Positions 44,239 through 54,083 of a stretch of 64,000 nt of DNA are shown here, one piece after another. Within the stretch, counting starts at the first letter, position 1. Each line of letters begins with the position of its first letter. The notes beneath the pieces were generated by a model. That model searched no databases. It saw nothing but the letters and a program-made list of their open reading frames with translations, and had not been told where the DNA came from. The stretch is from an uncultured Gammaproteobacteria bacterium (GTDB taxonomy: Bacteria; Pseudomonadota; Gammaproteobacteria; Steroidobacterales; XN24), in contig CAMYOC010000051.1 of assembly GCA_947259915.1 (NCBI GenBank), positions 98,029 through 162,028 of the forward strand. The letters are read 5' to 3'. A program made the position numbers and the translations under genes.

Positions 44239-46011
44239 CTATTTCCGCTTCGGGATATACAGCTCGGTCAGCGTACCCTCGAACGCTTCCGCCGCCATGG
44301 CGACGCTCTCGGATAGCGTCGGATGGGGATGGATGGTCAGACCGATGTCAGCGGCCTCGCAGCCCATCTCTATGGCCAGACCGGCCTCGGCAATCAGGTC
44401 ACCGGCGTTGGTGCCGACGATGCCGGCGCCGAGCACACGATCGGTGTCAGGGTCGAACAAAAGCTTGGTAAAGCCTTCGTCCCGGCCGATGGCCAGCGAG
44501 CGGCCGCTGGCCGCCCACGGGAACTTGCCCACCGCAAACGTTGTGCCCTCGGCCCTGGCTTGTTCCTCGGTCAGACCGACCCAGGCCACCTCCGGATCGG
44601 TGTAGGCCACCGAGGGGATGACGCGGGCATCAAAGGCCACCTTGTGTCCCGCGGCCGTCTCCGCCGCGACCTTGGCTTCGTGACTGGCCTTGTGCGCCAA
44701 CATGGGCTGACCGACGATATCGCCGATGGCGTAGATATGCGGCACGTTGGTGCGCATCTGCTTGTCTACCGCGATATAGCCGCGCTCATCCACGCGCACG
44801 CCCGCCTGCTCAGCGCCGATACGTTTGCCGTTGGGTGTGCGGCCCACGGCCACCAGCACCTTGTCATAGATCTGCGGCTTGTCCGGCGCCTGATCACCTT
44901 CGAAGCTGACCTTGATGCCACTCTTCATGGCTTTCATGCCGGTCACCGCGGTGCCGAGCATGATCGCCTGGTAACGCTTTGCTATGCGTTTTTGCAGCGG
45001 CCGTACCAGGTCCTTGTCGCAGCCGGGCATCAGCGTCTTGGTCAACTCCACCACGGACACCTTGGCCCCGAGGGCGTCATACACACAGGCCATCTCCAGC
45101 CCGATGATGCCGCCGCCGACCACCAGCATGCGTTTTGGCAGACCATCAAGTTCCAGCGCGCCGGTGGAATCGACGATGCGGGGATCTTCCGGCAGATCCG
45201 GCAGCATAAAGGGCTGCGATCCGGCGGCGATGATGCATTGTTCAAACGCGATCACCTCGCTGCCCTCGTCGCCTTCCACTTGCAGATGATGATCCGAGAT
45301 AAAGCTGGCGCGGCCGTGCACCACGCGCACCTTGCGGCTTTTGGCCAGACCACCCAGACCCTTGGTCAGACGGCCGACCACGCTGGCCTTCCAGTCCCGA
45401 AGCTTGTCCACATCGATCTTCGGCGGGCCGAATTCGATGCCGTGAGGGCTCATGGATTCCGCTTCGTCGATCACTTTGGCCGCATGCAGCAGCGCCTTTG
45501 ACGGGATACAGCCGACATTGAGACAGACCCCGCCCAGGGTCGGATAGCGCTCGACCAGGATCACCTTCAGACCCAGATCGGCGGCGCGAAACGCGGCAGT
45601 GTAGCCGCCCGGACCCGCGCCGAGCACGACCAGCTGCGCCTGCATGTCGGCATTGCCACCGAACTCCGCGGCTGGCGGCGCCGGCATGGCTGCCGGTTTG
45701 GTTGCCGCGCCCGCTCCGGCATTGCCACCGGTACTCTCAGCGGCTTCCGCAGGTGAACGCTGCGTGCTCTCGCCGGCGCTGAGTGCCGCGATCACGGATC
45801 CCTCAGAGACCTTGTCACCGACGGCCACCAGCAATTTGTCGATACGGCCGGCCGCGGGCGACGGTACGTCCATGGACGCCTTGTCGGTTTCCAGTGTGAT
45901 CAACGGGTCTTCCGCAGCCACCTCGTCGCCGGGCTTTACGTGGACCTCGATCACGTCCACGTCCTTGAAGTCACCGATGTCCGGAACCTTGATCTGGGTG
46001 GTGTCGCTCAT
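44239..46011 (-). CDS. lpdA: Dihydrolipoamide dehydrogenase with N-terminal lipoyl domain (E3)
   Basis: The FAD enzyme that reoxidises dihydrolipoyl groups of pyruvate dehydrogenase, 590 residues. Residues about 1-80 form a lipoyl domain with the modified Lys in ETDKASMDVP. An Ala/Pro-rich linker (about 85-120) leads to the E3 core, with the FAD motif GAGPGGYTAAFRAAD, the redox disulfide in GGVCLNVGCIPSKALL, and the C-terminal HPHPTLSE with the catalytic His-Glu pair. A lipoyl-bearing E3 is known from some proteobacteria. The gene is third in aceE-aceF-lpdA, 19 bp after aceF. Confidence 0.96.
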   Translation of the reverse strand: MSDTTQIKVPDIGDFKDVDVIEVHVKPGDEVAAEDPLITLETDKASMDVPSPAAGRIDKLLVAVGDKVSEGSVIAALSAGESTQRSPAEAAESTGGNAGAGAATKPAAMPAPPAAEFGGNADMQAQLVVLGAGPGGYTAAFRAADLGLKVILVERYPTLGGVCLNVGCIPSKALLHAAKVIDEAESMSPHGIEFGPPKIDVDKLRDWKASVVGRLTKGLGGLAKSRKVRVVHGRASFISDHHLQVEGDEGSEVIAFEQCIIAAGSQPFMLPDLPEDPRIVDSTGALELDGLPKRMLVVGGGIIGLEMACVYDALGAKVSVVELTKTLMPGCDKDLVRPLQKRIAKRYQAIMLGTAVTGMKAMKSGIKVSFEGDQAPDKPQIYDKVLVAVGRTPNGKRIGAEQAGVRVDERGYIAVDKQMRTNVPHIYAIGDIVGQPMLAHKASHEAKVAAETAAGHKVAFDARVIPSVAYTDPEVAWVGLTEEQARAEGTTFAVGKFPWAASGRSLAIGRDEGFTKLLFDPDTDRVLGAGIVGTNAGDLIAEAGLAIEMGCEAADIGLTIHPHPTLSESVAMAAEAFEGTLTELYIPKRK

Positions 46012-46030
46012 GTGACCTCGATGCGACCGC

Positions 46031-47656
46031 TCAATTCAGCAGCAAGCCGTCGGGATCCGACAGCTGGGCGGAAAGGAAGGTGGTGAAGCGGGCGGCCGCC
46101 GCACCGTCGATGATCCGGTGATCGTAGGACAGACACAGCGGCAGCATCAGACGTGGCGCAAACGCGCCATCCTGAAACACCGGCTGCGTACTGGAGCGCG
46201 ACACGCCGAGGATGGCGACTTCGGGGGCATTGATGATCGGCGTAAACGCAGTGCCGCCGATGCCGCCCAGACTGGAGATGGTGAACGTCCCGCCCTGCAT
46301 GTCCGCAGCGGCCAGCTTGCCGTCCCGGGCCAGCGCGCTCAGGTCGGCCAGCTCGCGGGCGATCTCCAGCAGGCTCTTCTGATCCGCGTTTTTGATCACC
46401 GGCACGACCAGACCATGGGGCGTATCGGCCGCAAAGCCGATGTGGAAATATTTCTTGAACACGAGGTTCTCGCCGGATGCATCCAGCGAGGCGTTGAACT
46501 TGGGAAATTCCTTTAGCGTCTTGACGCAGGCGACTACCAGGAACGCCAACGGCGTGAGGCGTGCGCCCTGTTTCGCCGCTTTACCCTTCAGGGTCTGCCG
46601 TCGTTCTTCGAGCTCGGTGATGTCAGCCTGATCGAATTGGGTGACGTGAGGCAGATTGATCCAGCTGGCATGCAGACGGGGACCCGAGATTTTCTGGATC
46701 CGCGTCAGAGGCTGGACCTCGATCTCGCCATACTTGGCGAAATCCACCACCGGCACCGCGGGTAGCGCCGGCGGCGCGACGGCCGCCGCATAACCGCTCA
46801 ATACGGATTTGACGTAAGCCTTGACGTCGTCGCGGGTGATGCGGCCCTTGAGCCCCGCGCCTTTCACCTGGCCCAGGTCTACGCCCAGCTCCCGAGCGAA
46901 GCGCCGCACGGCCGGGCTGGCGTGCGCACGCGCAAAGGTCTGTTCATCGATAGGCGGCAGTTCGCCGCGACGCGCGGGCGTCGGAGCTGCGGTCGGCGCC
47001 GGCGACGCGCTCGTCGCAGCAGCGGGTTTGTCGCTGACCGCCGCTGACGTCCCGACGTCCGCTGTTTGTGCGGCCTCCTCGGTCAGCATGATCAGCACGG
47101 TCGAACCTTCGGAAACCTTGTCACCAGCCTTGACCGCCAGGCTCTGCACTACCCCGGCTGCCGGCGCGGGCACATCCATGGATGCCTTGTCGGTCTCCAG
47201 GGTGATCAGCGGGTCTTCTGCAGAGATCCGGTCGCCGGGCGCCACGTGCACCTCGATAACATCCACATCGGTGAAATCACCGATGTCCGGGACCTGCACT
47301 GCAAGCTCGGCGCCGGCGCTCTGCGCTACCTCAGGACGATCGGCGGTGGCCTGAGGCGGCGGAGGCGCAGCCGCGTTGTCAGACGTTGCCTCCACTGCGT
47401 CGTCCGATGCGCTTCCGGCAGTCTCCACAGTGAGCACCAGGCTGCCTTCCGAGACCTTGTCACCGGCGCTGACCGCAACCTCCAGCACACGACCGGTCGC
47501 ACTCGAGGGCACATCCATGGACGCCTTGTCGGTCTCGAGGGTGATCAGCGGGTCCTCCAGCACCACCGTGTCGCCGGCGCCGACATGGACCTCGATGACT
47601 TCAACATCCGAGAAATCGCCGATGTCGGGGACGCGTATTTCGATCTTGTTGCTCAC
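46031..47656 (-). CDS. aceF: Pyruvate dehydrogenase E2: dihydrolipoyllysine-residue acetyltransferase
   Basis: The core of the pyruvate dehydrogenase complex, 541 residues. Two lipoyl domains (about 1-78 and 118-195), each with ETDKASMDVP, are joined by Ala/Pro-rich linkers. They are followed by an E3/E1-binding domain (ASPAVRRFARELGVDLGQV; about 250-285) and a catalytic domain (about 310-541) ending with SYDHRIIDGAAAARF, which contains the active-site His and Asp. With the lipoyl domain on E3 the complex carries three lipoyl domains per E2-E3 pair. It lies 21 bp after aceE. Confidence 0.96.
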   Translation of the reverse strand: MSNKIEIRVPDIGDFSDVEVIEVHVGAGDTVVLEDPLITLETDKASMDVPSSATGRVLEVAVSAGDKVSEGSLVLTVETAGSASDDAVEATSDNAAAPPPPQATADRPEVAQSAGAELAVQVPDIGDFTDVDVIEVHVAPGDRISAEDPLITLETDKASMDVPAPAAGVVQSLAVKAGDKVSEGSTVLIMLTEEAAQTADVGTSAAVSDKPAAATSASPAPTAAPTPARRGELPPIDEQTFARAHASPAVRRFARELGVDLGQVKGAGLKGRITRDDVKAYVKSVLSGYAAAVAPPALPAVPVVDFAKYGEIEVQPLTRIQKISGPRLHASWINLPHVTQFDQADITELEERRQTLKGKAAKQGARLTPLAFLVVACVKTLKEFPKFNASLDASGENLVFKKYFHIGFAADTPHGLVVPVIKNADQKSLLEIARELADLSALARDGKLAAADMQGGTFTISSLGGIGGTAFTPIINAPEVAILGVSRSSTQPVFQDGAFAPRLMLPLCLSYDHRIIDGAAAARFTTFLSAQLSDPDGLLLN

Positions 47657-47677
47657 GCTCGTGTGCTCCCCGCCGCC

Positions 47678-50269
47678 TCAGTCCGACACCGGATTCGGTT
47701 TCTCGGGATCGATGTCGTAGCGGGCCACGGCGCGGCGCACGGTCTCGACGTCGACGCTGCCTTCATCGGCCAGTGCTTTCAGCGCCGCCACCGCGATCTG
47801 GAAACGGTCGACTTCAAAATGCCAGCGCAGCGCCTCACGCCCATCGCTGCGCCCATAGCCGTCGGTGCCCAGCGTGAGATACCGTCCCGGGATCCACTGC
47901 CGGATCTGATCGGGGACCGCGGCCATATAGTCGGTCGCCGCGATCATCGGGCCTTCGATGTCGCCAAAGCATTGCTGCACGTGACTGCTGCGCGGCTTCT
48001 CCATCGGATGCAGCCGATTCCAGCGTTCCGCATCCATCGCTTCCCGGCGCATCACGTTAAAGCTGGTCACGCTCCAGACGTCGGAGGGGATATCGAAATC
48101 CTGCTGCAGCAGCGCGGCCGCTTCCAGCACCTCGCGCAGGATGGTGCCGGAACCGAGCAGCTGCACCCGCACCCGGCCCTTACCGCCCTCTTTGATTCGG
48201 TGAGCGCCCTTGAGGATGTTGTCCTGCGCGCCCTTGGGCATGGCCGGCTGCACGTAGTTCTCGTTCATGCAGGTGATGTAATAGAACACTCGCTCCTGCT
48301 GCTCGAACATGCGTTTCAAACCATCATGGACGATCACCGCCAGCTCGTAAGCATAGGCCGGGTCGTAGCTGACGCAATTGGGCACGGTGGCGGCCAGCAG
48401 ATGGCTGTGACCGTCCTGGTGCTGCAGACCTTCGCCGGCCAGCGTGGTGCGACCAGCAGTGCCACCGATGAGGAAGCCCCGGGCCTGCATGTCGCCGGCC
48501 GCCCAGACAAAGTCGCCGACGCGCTGGAAGCCGAACATCGAGTAATAGACATAGAACGGCACCATGTTGACGCCGTGGTTGGCATAGGCGGTCCCGGCGG
48601 CGGTCCACGCACACAGCGCACCGGCTTCGTTGATGCCCATCTCCAGGATCTGGCCGCTCTTGTCTTCCTTGTAGAACATCAGCTGGTCAGCATCTTGCGG
48701 CGTGTACAGCTGACCGGCGCTGGAGTAGATGCCGATCTGGCGGAACATGCCCTCCATGCCAAAGGTGCGCGCCTCGTCCGGGACGATCGGCACGATGTGC
48801 TTGCCGATCTGTTTGTCACGCACCAGCGAGGTCAACATGCGCACCAGCGCCATGGTGGTGGAGATTTCCCGCGTACCGGTGCTCTCGAGCTGCTGCTTGA
48901 AAATCTCTATCCCGGGAACCGTGAGCGGTTCCGCGTGGCCGATACGCTGCGGCAACGATCCACCCAGATCGCTGCGACGCGCGCGCAGGTACTTCATCTC
49001 CTCGCTGTCGTCATCGGGCCGGCAGAACGGCACCGAGGCGATCTCGTCGTCGGAGACCGGGATATTGAAGCGATCACGAAAAGCCTTGAGCGCAGCTTCG
49101 TCCAGTTTCTTCTGCTGATGGGCGATGTTCTGACCCTCACCCGCTTCGCCCATGCCATAGCCCTTGACGGTCTTCGCCAGGATCACAACCGGGCGGCCGT
49201 CGCTCTGCATCGCCTCATGGTAGGCCGCGTAGACCTTGCGCGCGTCGTGTCCGCCGCGATTGAGATTCCATACCTCCTCGTCGGACATGTTGGCGACCAT
49301 GGCCTTCGTCTCCGGATAGCGGCCGAAGAAATGCTCGCGGGTGTAGGCGCCGCCCTTGGCCTTGAAATTCTGATACTCACCGTCGACACACTCCTCCATG
49401 AGCTGACGCAGCACGCCGTTTTCATCCTGCGCCAGCAGCGGATCCCAGCGGCTGCCCCAGAGCACCTTGATCACTTTCCATCCGGCGCCCTGGAACGTCG
49501 CCTCCAGCTCCTGGACGATGCTGCTGTTGCCACGCACGGGTCCGTCGAGACGCTGCAGATTGCAGTTGATCACGAACACCAGGTTGTCGAGCTTCTCGCG
49601 CGCGGGCAGCGACAACGCACCCATGGATTCGGGCTCGTCCATCTCACCGTCGCCGAGGAAAGCCCACACCTTGCGGTTGGAGGGCTCGATCATGCCGCGG
49701 TGTTCCATGTAGCGGGTAAAGTAGGCCTGGAAGATTGCCATCATCGGGCCGAGCCCCATGGACACGGTGGGGAACTGCCAGAAATCCGGCATCAGCCACG
49801 GATGCGGATAAGACGACAAGCCACCGCTGCCGACTTCCTTGCGGAAGCGATTGAGCCGCTCGTCGTCCAGCCGGCCCTCGAGATAGGCGCGGGCGTAGAT
49901 GCCCGGCGACGAGTGACCCTGGATAAAGACCATGTCGCCCCGATGTCTGTCGGTCGGCCCGCGCCAGAAGTGATTGAAACCCACTTCGTACAAGGTCGCC
50001 GAAGACGCATAGCTAGAAATGTGGCCACCGAACTCGGAGCTCTCCCGATTGGCATTGACCACCATCGCCATCGCGTTCCAGCGCAGGAATGCCTCGAGGC
50101 GCCGCTCGATAGCGCGGTCGCCAGGGTAGACCGGTTCCCGCGACGGCGCGATGGTGTTGACATAGGCGGTGTTGGGGCTGAACGGCAGATAGGCGCCAGC
50201 ACGACGGGTCTCATCGATAATGCGCTCGATGAGGTAATGGGCCCGTTCCGGGCCGTGCACGCGGATCAC
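47678..50269 (-). CDS. aceE: Pyruvate dehydrogenase E1 component (homodimeric)
   Basis: The thiamine-diphosphate enzyme that decarboxylates pyruvate, at least 863 residues; E. coli AceE has 887. The ThDP motif is GDGEMDEPES...NCN (about residues 215-245), and the C-terminal domains are complete. The GTG at 50269 is the first ordinary start codon. The open frame continues upstream to a TGA at 50386, and its codons 50320-50270 encode QDVDPEETREWLESIES, which matches the conserved AceE N-terminus. No ATG, GTG, TTG or CTG lies in that stretch, so true initiation is probably at a rare codon or the base sequence is wrong there. Confidence 0.93.
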   Translation of the reverse strand: MIRVHGPERAHYLIERIIDETRRAGAYLPFSPNTAYVNTIAPSREPVYPGDRAIERRLEAFLRWNAMAMVVNANRESSEFGGHISSYASSATLYEVGFNHFWRGPTDRHRGDMVFIQGHSSPGIYARAYLEGRLDDERLNRFRKEVGSGGLSSYPHPWLMPDFWQFPTVSMGLGPMMAIFQAYFTRYMEHRGMIEPSNRKVWAFLGDGEMDEPESMGALSLPAREKLDNLVFVINCNLQRLDGPVRGNSSIVQELEATFQGAGWKVIKVLWGSRWDPLLAQDENGVLRQLMEECVDGEYQNFKAKGGAYTREHFFGRYPETKAMVANMSDEEVWNLNRGGHDARKVYAAYHEAMQSDGRPVVILAKTVKGYGMGEAGEGQNIAHQQKKLDEAALKAFRDRFNIPVSDDEIASVPFCRPDDDSEEMKYLRARRSDLGGSLPQRIGHAEPLTVPGIEIFKQQLESTGTREISTTMALVRMLTSLVRDKQIGKHIVPIVPDEARTFGMEGMFRQIGIYSSAGQLYTPQDADQLMFYKEDKSGQILEMGINEAGALCAWTAAGTAYANHGVNMVPFYVYYSMFGFQRVGDFVWAAGDMQARGFLIGGTAGRTTLAGEGLQHQDGHSHLLAATVPNCVSYDPAYAYELAVIVHDGLKRMFEQQERVFYYITCMNENYVQPAMPKGAQDNILKGAHRIKEGGKGRVRVQLLGSGTILREVLEAAALLQQDFDIPSDVWSVTSFNVMRREAMDAERWNRLHPMEKPRSSHVQQCFGDIEGPMIAATDYMAAVPDQIRQWIPGRYLTLGTDGYGRSDGREALRWHFEVDRFQIAVAALKALADEGSVDVETVRRAVARYDIDPEKPNPVSD

Positions 50270-50470
50270 CGACTCGATGGACTCGAGCCACTCCCGGGTC
50301 TCTTCGGGATCAACGTCCTGGATCTTGTCAACCTGCCCGGAGCCTCCCCGTTGCGATGGTATGTTGCGCTCGCGCCGAACCCGTCAGCCGGATGATTTGT
50401 TATGCCTTAGCTGGTAGGATGTCGGCGCATCTGAAACGGCTGACGACAAGCCGTTTCTGCCCGGAATATG

Positions 50471-50487
50471 CCCCGATATCATCGGGG
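50471..50487 (+). other. Hairpin in the leader of the M17 aminopeptidase gene
   Basis: CCCCGAT-atc-ATCGGGG is a perfect 7-bp stem with a 3-base loop, followed by TTTGCTTT, 29 bp before the aminopeptidase ATG. It looks like a short attenuator-type hairpin, but no upstream plus-strand gene needs a terminator. The role is unclear. Confidence 0.35.
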
Positions 50488-50516
50488 TTTGCTTTATACA
50501 GGTCAAGACAACTTAG

Positions 50517-52043
50517 ATGACGCGTCTGCTGCCCGAAGGGCTCGAGATAAGTATCTCCAAGACTCGCGATCTGCCGACGGCGGACCAGGTCGCCAGAATG
50601 CAGCATTTGCTCTTGATCCTGCCCGTCTCGCCCAAGGAAGAACTGTGGAATCAGCTGCCCCACGGCGATGTGCTGGCGGCGCTGATACGCCGGCGCCCGT
50701 CCCATGCGCATGCCGCGCTTGCCTCACATCTCCCCGGTCAGGGTCGCGTCGGCGTGACCATCAGTCTGGTCAAAGCGGGTGATCCGCTGCACAAGAAGCA
50801 GTCTGAGCTACGCAAACTGGCTGCCACCGCCCTCACCGAGGCACCCGAGAGCGTCGGCATCCTGTGCCTGGGCTTCGATGACAACGACACAGCAATGCTG
50901 CAGGGCGGCGCAATCACCGCACTGATGCTGAAGTCGTTCCCGATGCCGAAGCAGAAGCGCGAGCCCGGGCCGTTATCGCGACTGCGACGACTGCGGGTAT
51001 TCGGTGCGGCACCCGGACTCGATCTGTCGCGTCTGCGGGCGGAAGTCGAAGGCAACAACCTGGCCCGGTGGCTGACCGCCCTGCCACCCAATCAGCTCGA
51101 TGCCGGCGGCTACCGACGTGCCATCGAAGAGCTGGCGCAACGTGAAGGCTGGGAGATGAAATTTCTCGGCGAGGCGGCGCTGCGCAAAAAGAGCGCCGGC
51201 GCGTTCCTCGCCGTCTGCCAGGGCAATGCCGACGCAGACGCGGGCATCGTCCGTCTGCGCTATCGGCCGGCCAGGGGCGGCAAGAAACCCGCTCTCGCGC
51301 TGGTCGGCAAGGGCATCACCTTTGACACCGGTGGCAACAACCTGAAGCCGTTCAGAGGCATGCTCGATATGCACGAGGACATGCAGGGCAGCGCAGTGGC
51401 GCTCGGCACCCTGCTGGCCCTGTCCCGGCTCAAGTTCCCGCGCGCGGTGGACTGCTGGCTGGCCATCACCGAGAACCGCATCGGCGCCAAAGCGTACAAG
51501 TCCCGTGACGTGGTCGTCGCCAGCAACGGTGTCAGTATCGAAGTCATCCACACCGATGCCGAGGGGCGCATGGTGCTGGCCGACACCCTGGCCATGGCCA
51601 GCAACGATAACCCGGCGTGCATCATCGACTACGCCACGCTGACCGGCGCCTGCGTTGGTGCACTGACTTCCCGTTACAGCGGCGTGTTCAGCAATCGGGA
51701 GTCACTTTACCCGCTGCTGGTTGAGTGTGGCGGTAGCTGCGGCGAACGGGTGTGGGGCTTTCCGATGGACGCGGATTTCGACGAAGCGATCGACAGCAAC
51801 ATCGCCGACGTCGCACAGTGTTCGCAGGACAATGAGGGTGATCACATCCTGGCCGCCCGATTTCTCGGCCGCTTTGTCGATCCGGCCATCCCGTGGGTGC
51901 ATGTGGACCTGTCTGCCAGCCATCACAAGGGCGGTCTCGGGCTGGTGCCGACCCCGGTGACCGGCTTCGGCGTGCGTTACACCGTCAGTCTGTTGCTCGA
52001 CGGGCAGCTGCTCGATCAGCTGCCTCCCGGTGAGACCGGTTGA
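50517..52043 (+). CDS. Leucyl aminopeptidase family (M17) protein
   Basis: A dizinc/dimanganese aminopeptidase of 508 residues. The N-terminal half is a poorly conserved macro-like domain. The catalytic C-terminal half has VGKGITFDTGG (Lys and Asp ligands), DMQGSAVALG and the family signature HTDAEGRMVLAD (canonically NTDAEGRL). All visible metal ligands are kept. ATG 50517 is the only in-frame ATG near the domain start. It is not an obvious PepA (no DNA-binding N-terminus). The stop overlaps the pyrC TTG start (TTGA at 52040-52043). Confidence 0.92.
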   Translation: MTRLLPEGLEISISKTRDLPTADQVARMQHLLLILPVSPKEELWNQLPHGDVLAALIRRRPSHAHAALASHLPGQGRVGVTISLVKAGDPLHKKQSELRKLAATALTEAPESVGILCLGFDDNDTAMLQGGAITALMLKSFPMPKQKREPGPLSRLRRLRVFGAAPGLDLSRLRAEVEGNNLARWLTALPPNQLDAGGYRRAIEELAQREGWEMKFLGEAALRKKSAGAFLAVCQGNADADAGIVRLRYRPARGGKKPALALVGKGITFDTGGNNLKPFRGMLDMHEDMQGSAVALGTLLALSRLKFPRAVDCWLAITENRIGAKAYKSRDVVVASNGVSIEVIHTDAEGRMVLADTLAMASNDNPACIIDYATLTGACVGALTSRYSGVFSNRESLYPLLVECGGSCGERVWGFPMDADFDEAIDSNIADVAQCSQDNEGDHILAARFLGRFVDPAIPWVHVDLSASHHKGGLGLVPTPVTGFGVRYTVSLLLDGQLLDQLPPGETG

Positions 52044-53074
52044 ACAGCCTGACCCTCACGCGACCTGACGACTGGCATCTTCATCTGCGCGACGGCGCGA
52101 TGCTGCAGGCAGTCATTGGACATACAGCCGCTCGCTTCCGTCGCGCTATCGTGATGCCGAACCTGACGCCACCGGTGACCAGGACTGAACAGGCGCTTGC
52201 GTATCGGGCACGCATCGTAGCGGCGCTGCCGGCGGACACCGACTTCGAACCGTTGATGACCCTTTATCTGACCGATCAGACCAGCCGCGAAGACATCGAG
52301 CAGGCGGCCGGTTCGGGCGCGGTCACCGCGGTCAAGTTGTATCCCGCCGGCGCCACTACCAATTCGGCGGCCGGCGTCACCGCCATCGAGCGGACCTATG
52401 CAGCGCTGGAGACCATGGCAGAGCACGGCATCCCGCTGCTGGTCCATGGCGAAGTGACCGCTCCGGATATCGATGTGTTCGACCGCGAGCGGGTGTTTAT
52501 CGAGCGCGTCCTGGCTCCGCTGAGCGAGCGCTTCAAAACGCTGAAGATCGTTTTCGAGCACGTCACCACGCGGGATGCGGTGGAATTCGTGCGCGCTGCG
52601 CGCCCGGGGATCGCGGCCACCATCACGCCGCAGCACATCCGTTGCAACCGTAACGCGCTGTTCGCCGGCGGTCTGCGCCCGCATCACTTTTGCCTGCCCG
52701 TGCTCAAGGCGGAGACGCACCGACAGGCGGTGCTCGACGCAGCCACCAGTGGTAATCCGCGTTTCTTCCTCGGCACCGACAGCGCGCCCCACTCCCGTGC
52801 CAGCAAGGAATCGGATTGCGGCTGCGCAGGCATCTACTCGGCTCACGCCGGTATCGAACTCTACGCAGAGACGTTCGAAGCGGCAGGACAGCTGGACCGG
52901 CTGGAGGATTTCGCCAGTCACTTTGGCGCCGATTTCTACGGCCTGCCAAGAAACACCGGCACCATAACGCTGCAGCGCAAGCCCTGGCGCGTGCCGGCTC
53001 GCTACGAGATCAACGGCGAACAGTTGGTGCCGTTCATGGCCGGCGAGGACATCGCATGGACACTGCAGGCGTGA
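52040..53074 (+). CDS. pyrC: Dihydroorotase
   Basis: Cyclises carbamoyl-aspartate in pyrimidine synthesis; type II dihydroorotase of 344 residues. [10 protein letters not shown] holds the two metal-binding His, and [12 protein letters not shown] holds the Lys that is carbamylated. [14 protein letters not shown] and FLGTDSAPH with the catalytic Asp are present. The start codon is TTG at 52040, overlapping the peptidase stop, which fits translational coupling and the family N-terminus [15 protein letters not shown]. It overlaps rnt at its 3' end by 19 bp. Confidence 0.96.
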   Translation: MNSLTLTRPDDWHLHLRDGAMLQAVIGHTAARFRRAIVMPNLTPPVTRTEQALAYRARIVAALPADTDFEPLMTLYLTDQTSREDIEQAAGSGAVTAVKLYPAGATTNSAAGVTAIERTYAALETMAEHGIPLLVHGEVTAPDIDVFDRERVFIERVLAPLSERFKTLKIVFEHVTTRDAVEFVRAARPGIAATITPQHIRCNRNALFAGGLRPHHFCLPVLKAETHRQAVLDAATSGNPRFFLGTDSAPHSRASKESDCGCAGIYSAHAGIELYAETFEAAGQLDRLEDFASHFGADFYGLPRNTGTITLQRKPWRVPARYEINGEQLVPFMAGEDIAWTLQA

Positions 53075-53715
53075 GCACCACCGAGAGCGATGAACTGCTG
53101 CCGATGGCGCAGCGCTTCCGCGGCTTCCTGCCTGTGGTAGTGGACGTGGAGACCGGCGGCTTCAATTGTCAGACCGATGCGCTGCTGGAGATCGCGGCGG
53201 TGCTGGTCGAGATACAGGAAGACGGGCGCATGCTGCGAGGCGAGACCTTCCGCTATCATGTCAAACCCTTCGAGGGCGCGAATATCGAGGCAGCGTCGCT
53301 GGAGGTCAACGGCATCGACCCTTATCATCCCCTGCGTCCGGCGCTGCTCGAAAAAGATGCACTGGGCCGGATCTTTACCGAGGTGCGCAAGGCAGTGCGC
53401 GGCAATGACTGCAAGCGCGCCATCCTGGTGGGCCACAATTCCTTTTTCGACCTGAGTTTTCTCAACGCCGCCGTATTGCGCGCGGGTATCAAGCGCAACC
53501 CGTTCCATCCCTTCACCAGCTTCGATACAGCGACGCTGGGCGGGGTGGTTTTCGGTCAGACGGTGCTGTCGCGGATCGCCGAAGCCGCGGGTATGGAATG
53601 GGACAGCCAGGCCGCCCATTCAGCTGCCTATGACGCCGAGATCACCGCGGATCTGTTCTGTCTGATGGTCAATCACTGCCAGCCGGTCTACGAGGCGCTG
53701 CTGGCCGGACGTTGA
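53056..53715 (+). CDS. rnt: Ribonuclease T
   Basis: A DEDDh 3'-5' exoribonuclease that trims tRNA ends and stable RNAs, 219 residues. Exo motifs are [25 protein letters not shown] and the C-terminal [15 protein letters not shown], with the four acidic residues and the catalytic His. I use ATG 53056, preceded by GAGGAC. A GTG at 53071 that overlaps the pyrC stop as GTGA is a real alternative given this genome's habits. It is convergent with grxD, 4 bp apart. Confidence 0.95.
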   Translation: MDTAGVSTTESDELLPMAQRFRGFLPVVVDVETGGFNCQTDALLEIAAVLVEIQEDGRMLRGETFRYHVKPFEGANIEAASLEVNGIDPYHPLRPALLEKDALGRIFTEVRKAVRGNDCKRAILVGHNSFFDLSFLNAAVLRAGIKRNPFHPFTSFDTATLGGVVFGQTVLSRIAEAAGMEWDSQAAHSAAYDAEITADLFCLMVNHCQPVYEALLAGR

Positions 53716-53719
53716 TCGA

Positions 53720-54040
53720 TCAGGCCGCGGCGGTCGCCTCGTCGAGCAGCGTGCGCAGCTCGCCGGAATGATACATCTCGACGATGATGTCGCAGCCGCC
53801 GATCAGCTCGCCCTTGACGTACAGCTGCGGATAGGTCGGCCAGTTCGAGAAGGCCTTGAGACCCTCACGCAGCTCGGGATCCTCAAAGATATTGAAGTGA
53901 GTAAACTCGGTGTTGCAGGCGCGCAACGCGGCGACTGCCTGAGCCGAGAAACCGCACTGGGGAAAATCAGGATTCCCCTTCATGAACAGAATGACCGGAC
54001 TGCTGTCCAGTTGCTGTTTGATACGCTCGTTCAGTTCCAT
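53720..54040 (-). CDS. grxD: Monothiol glutaredoxin GrxD
   Basis: A 106-residue CGFS-type glutaredoxin (Grx4) that binds a [2Fe-2S] cluster with glutathione and acts in Fe-S trafficking. Motifs are MKGNPDFPQCGFSAQAV, WPTYPQLYVKGELIGGCDI and the Lys/Thr-Pro-Tyr glutathione-binding residues. I chose ATG 54040 (MELNERIKQQL) as the family N-terminus over the GTG-type start 21 bp upstream. It is followed at its 3' side by rnt on the other strand and preceded by the BON-lipoprotein gene. Confidence 0.96.
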   Translation of the reverse strand: MELNERIKQQLDSSPVILFMKGNPDFPQCGFSAQAVAALRACNTEFTHFNIFEDPELREGLKAFSNWPTYPQLYVKGELIGGCDIIVEMYHSGELRTLLDEATAAA

Positions 54041-54083
54041 CTTTACTCCCTCGGGCGCCACCGAAGCGCGCCGTTTATCTGTC

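Noticed and set aside
47066..50395. A 1109-codon open frame on the plus strand across aceF and aceE
   Set aside because: It is antisense to two certain genes and its composition is what the complement of GC-rich codons gives. It has no family motif. The same applies to long antisense frames at 1177-2619, 6656-8155, 55383-57197 and 57510-58445.
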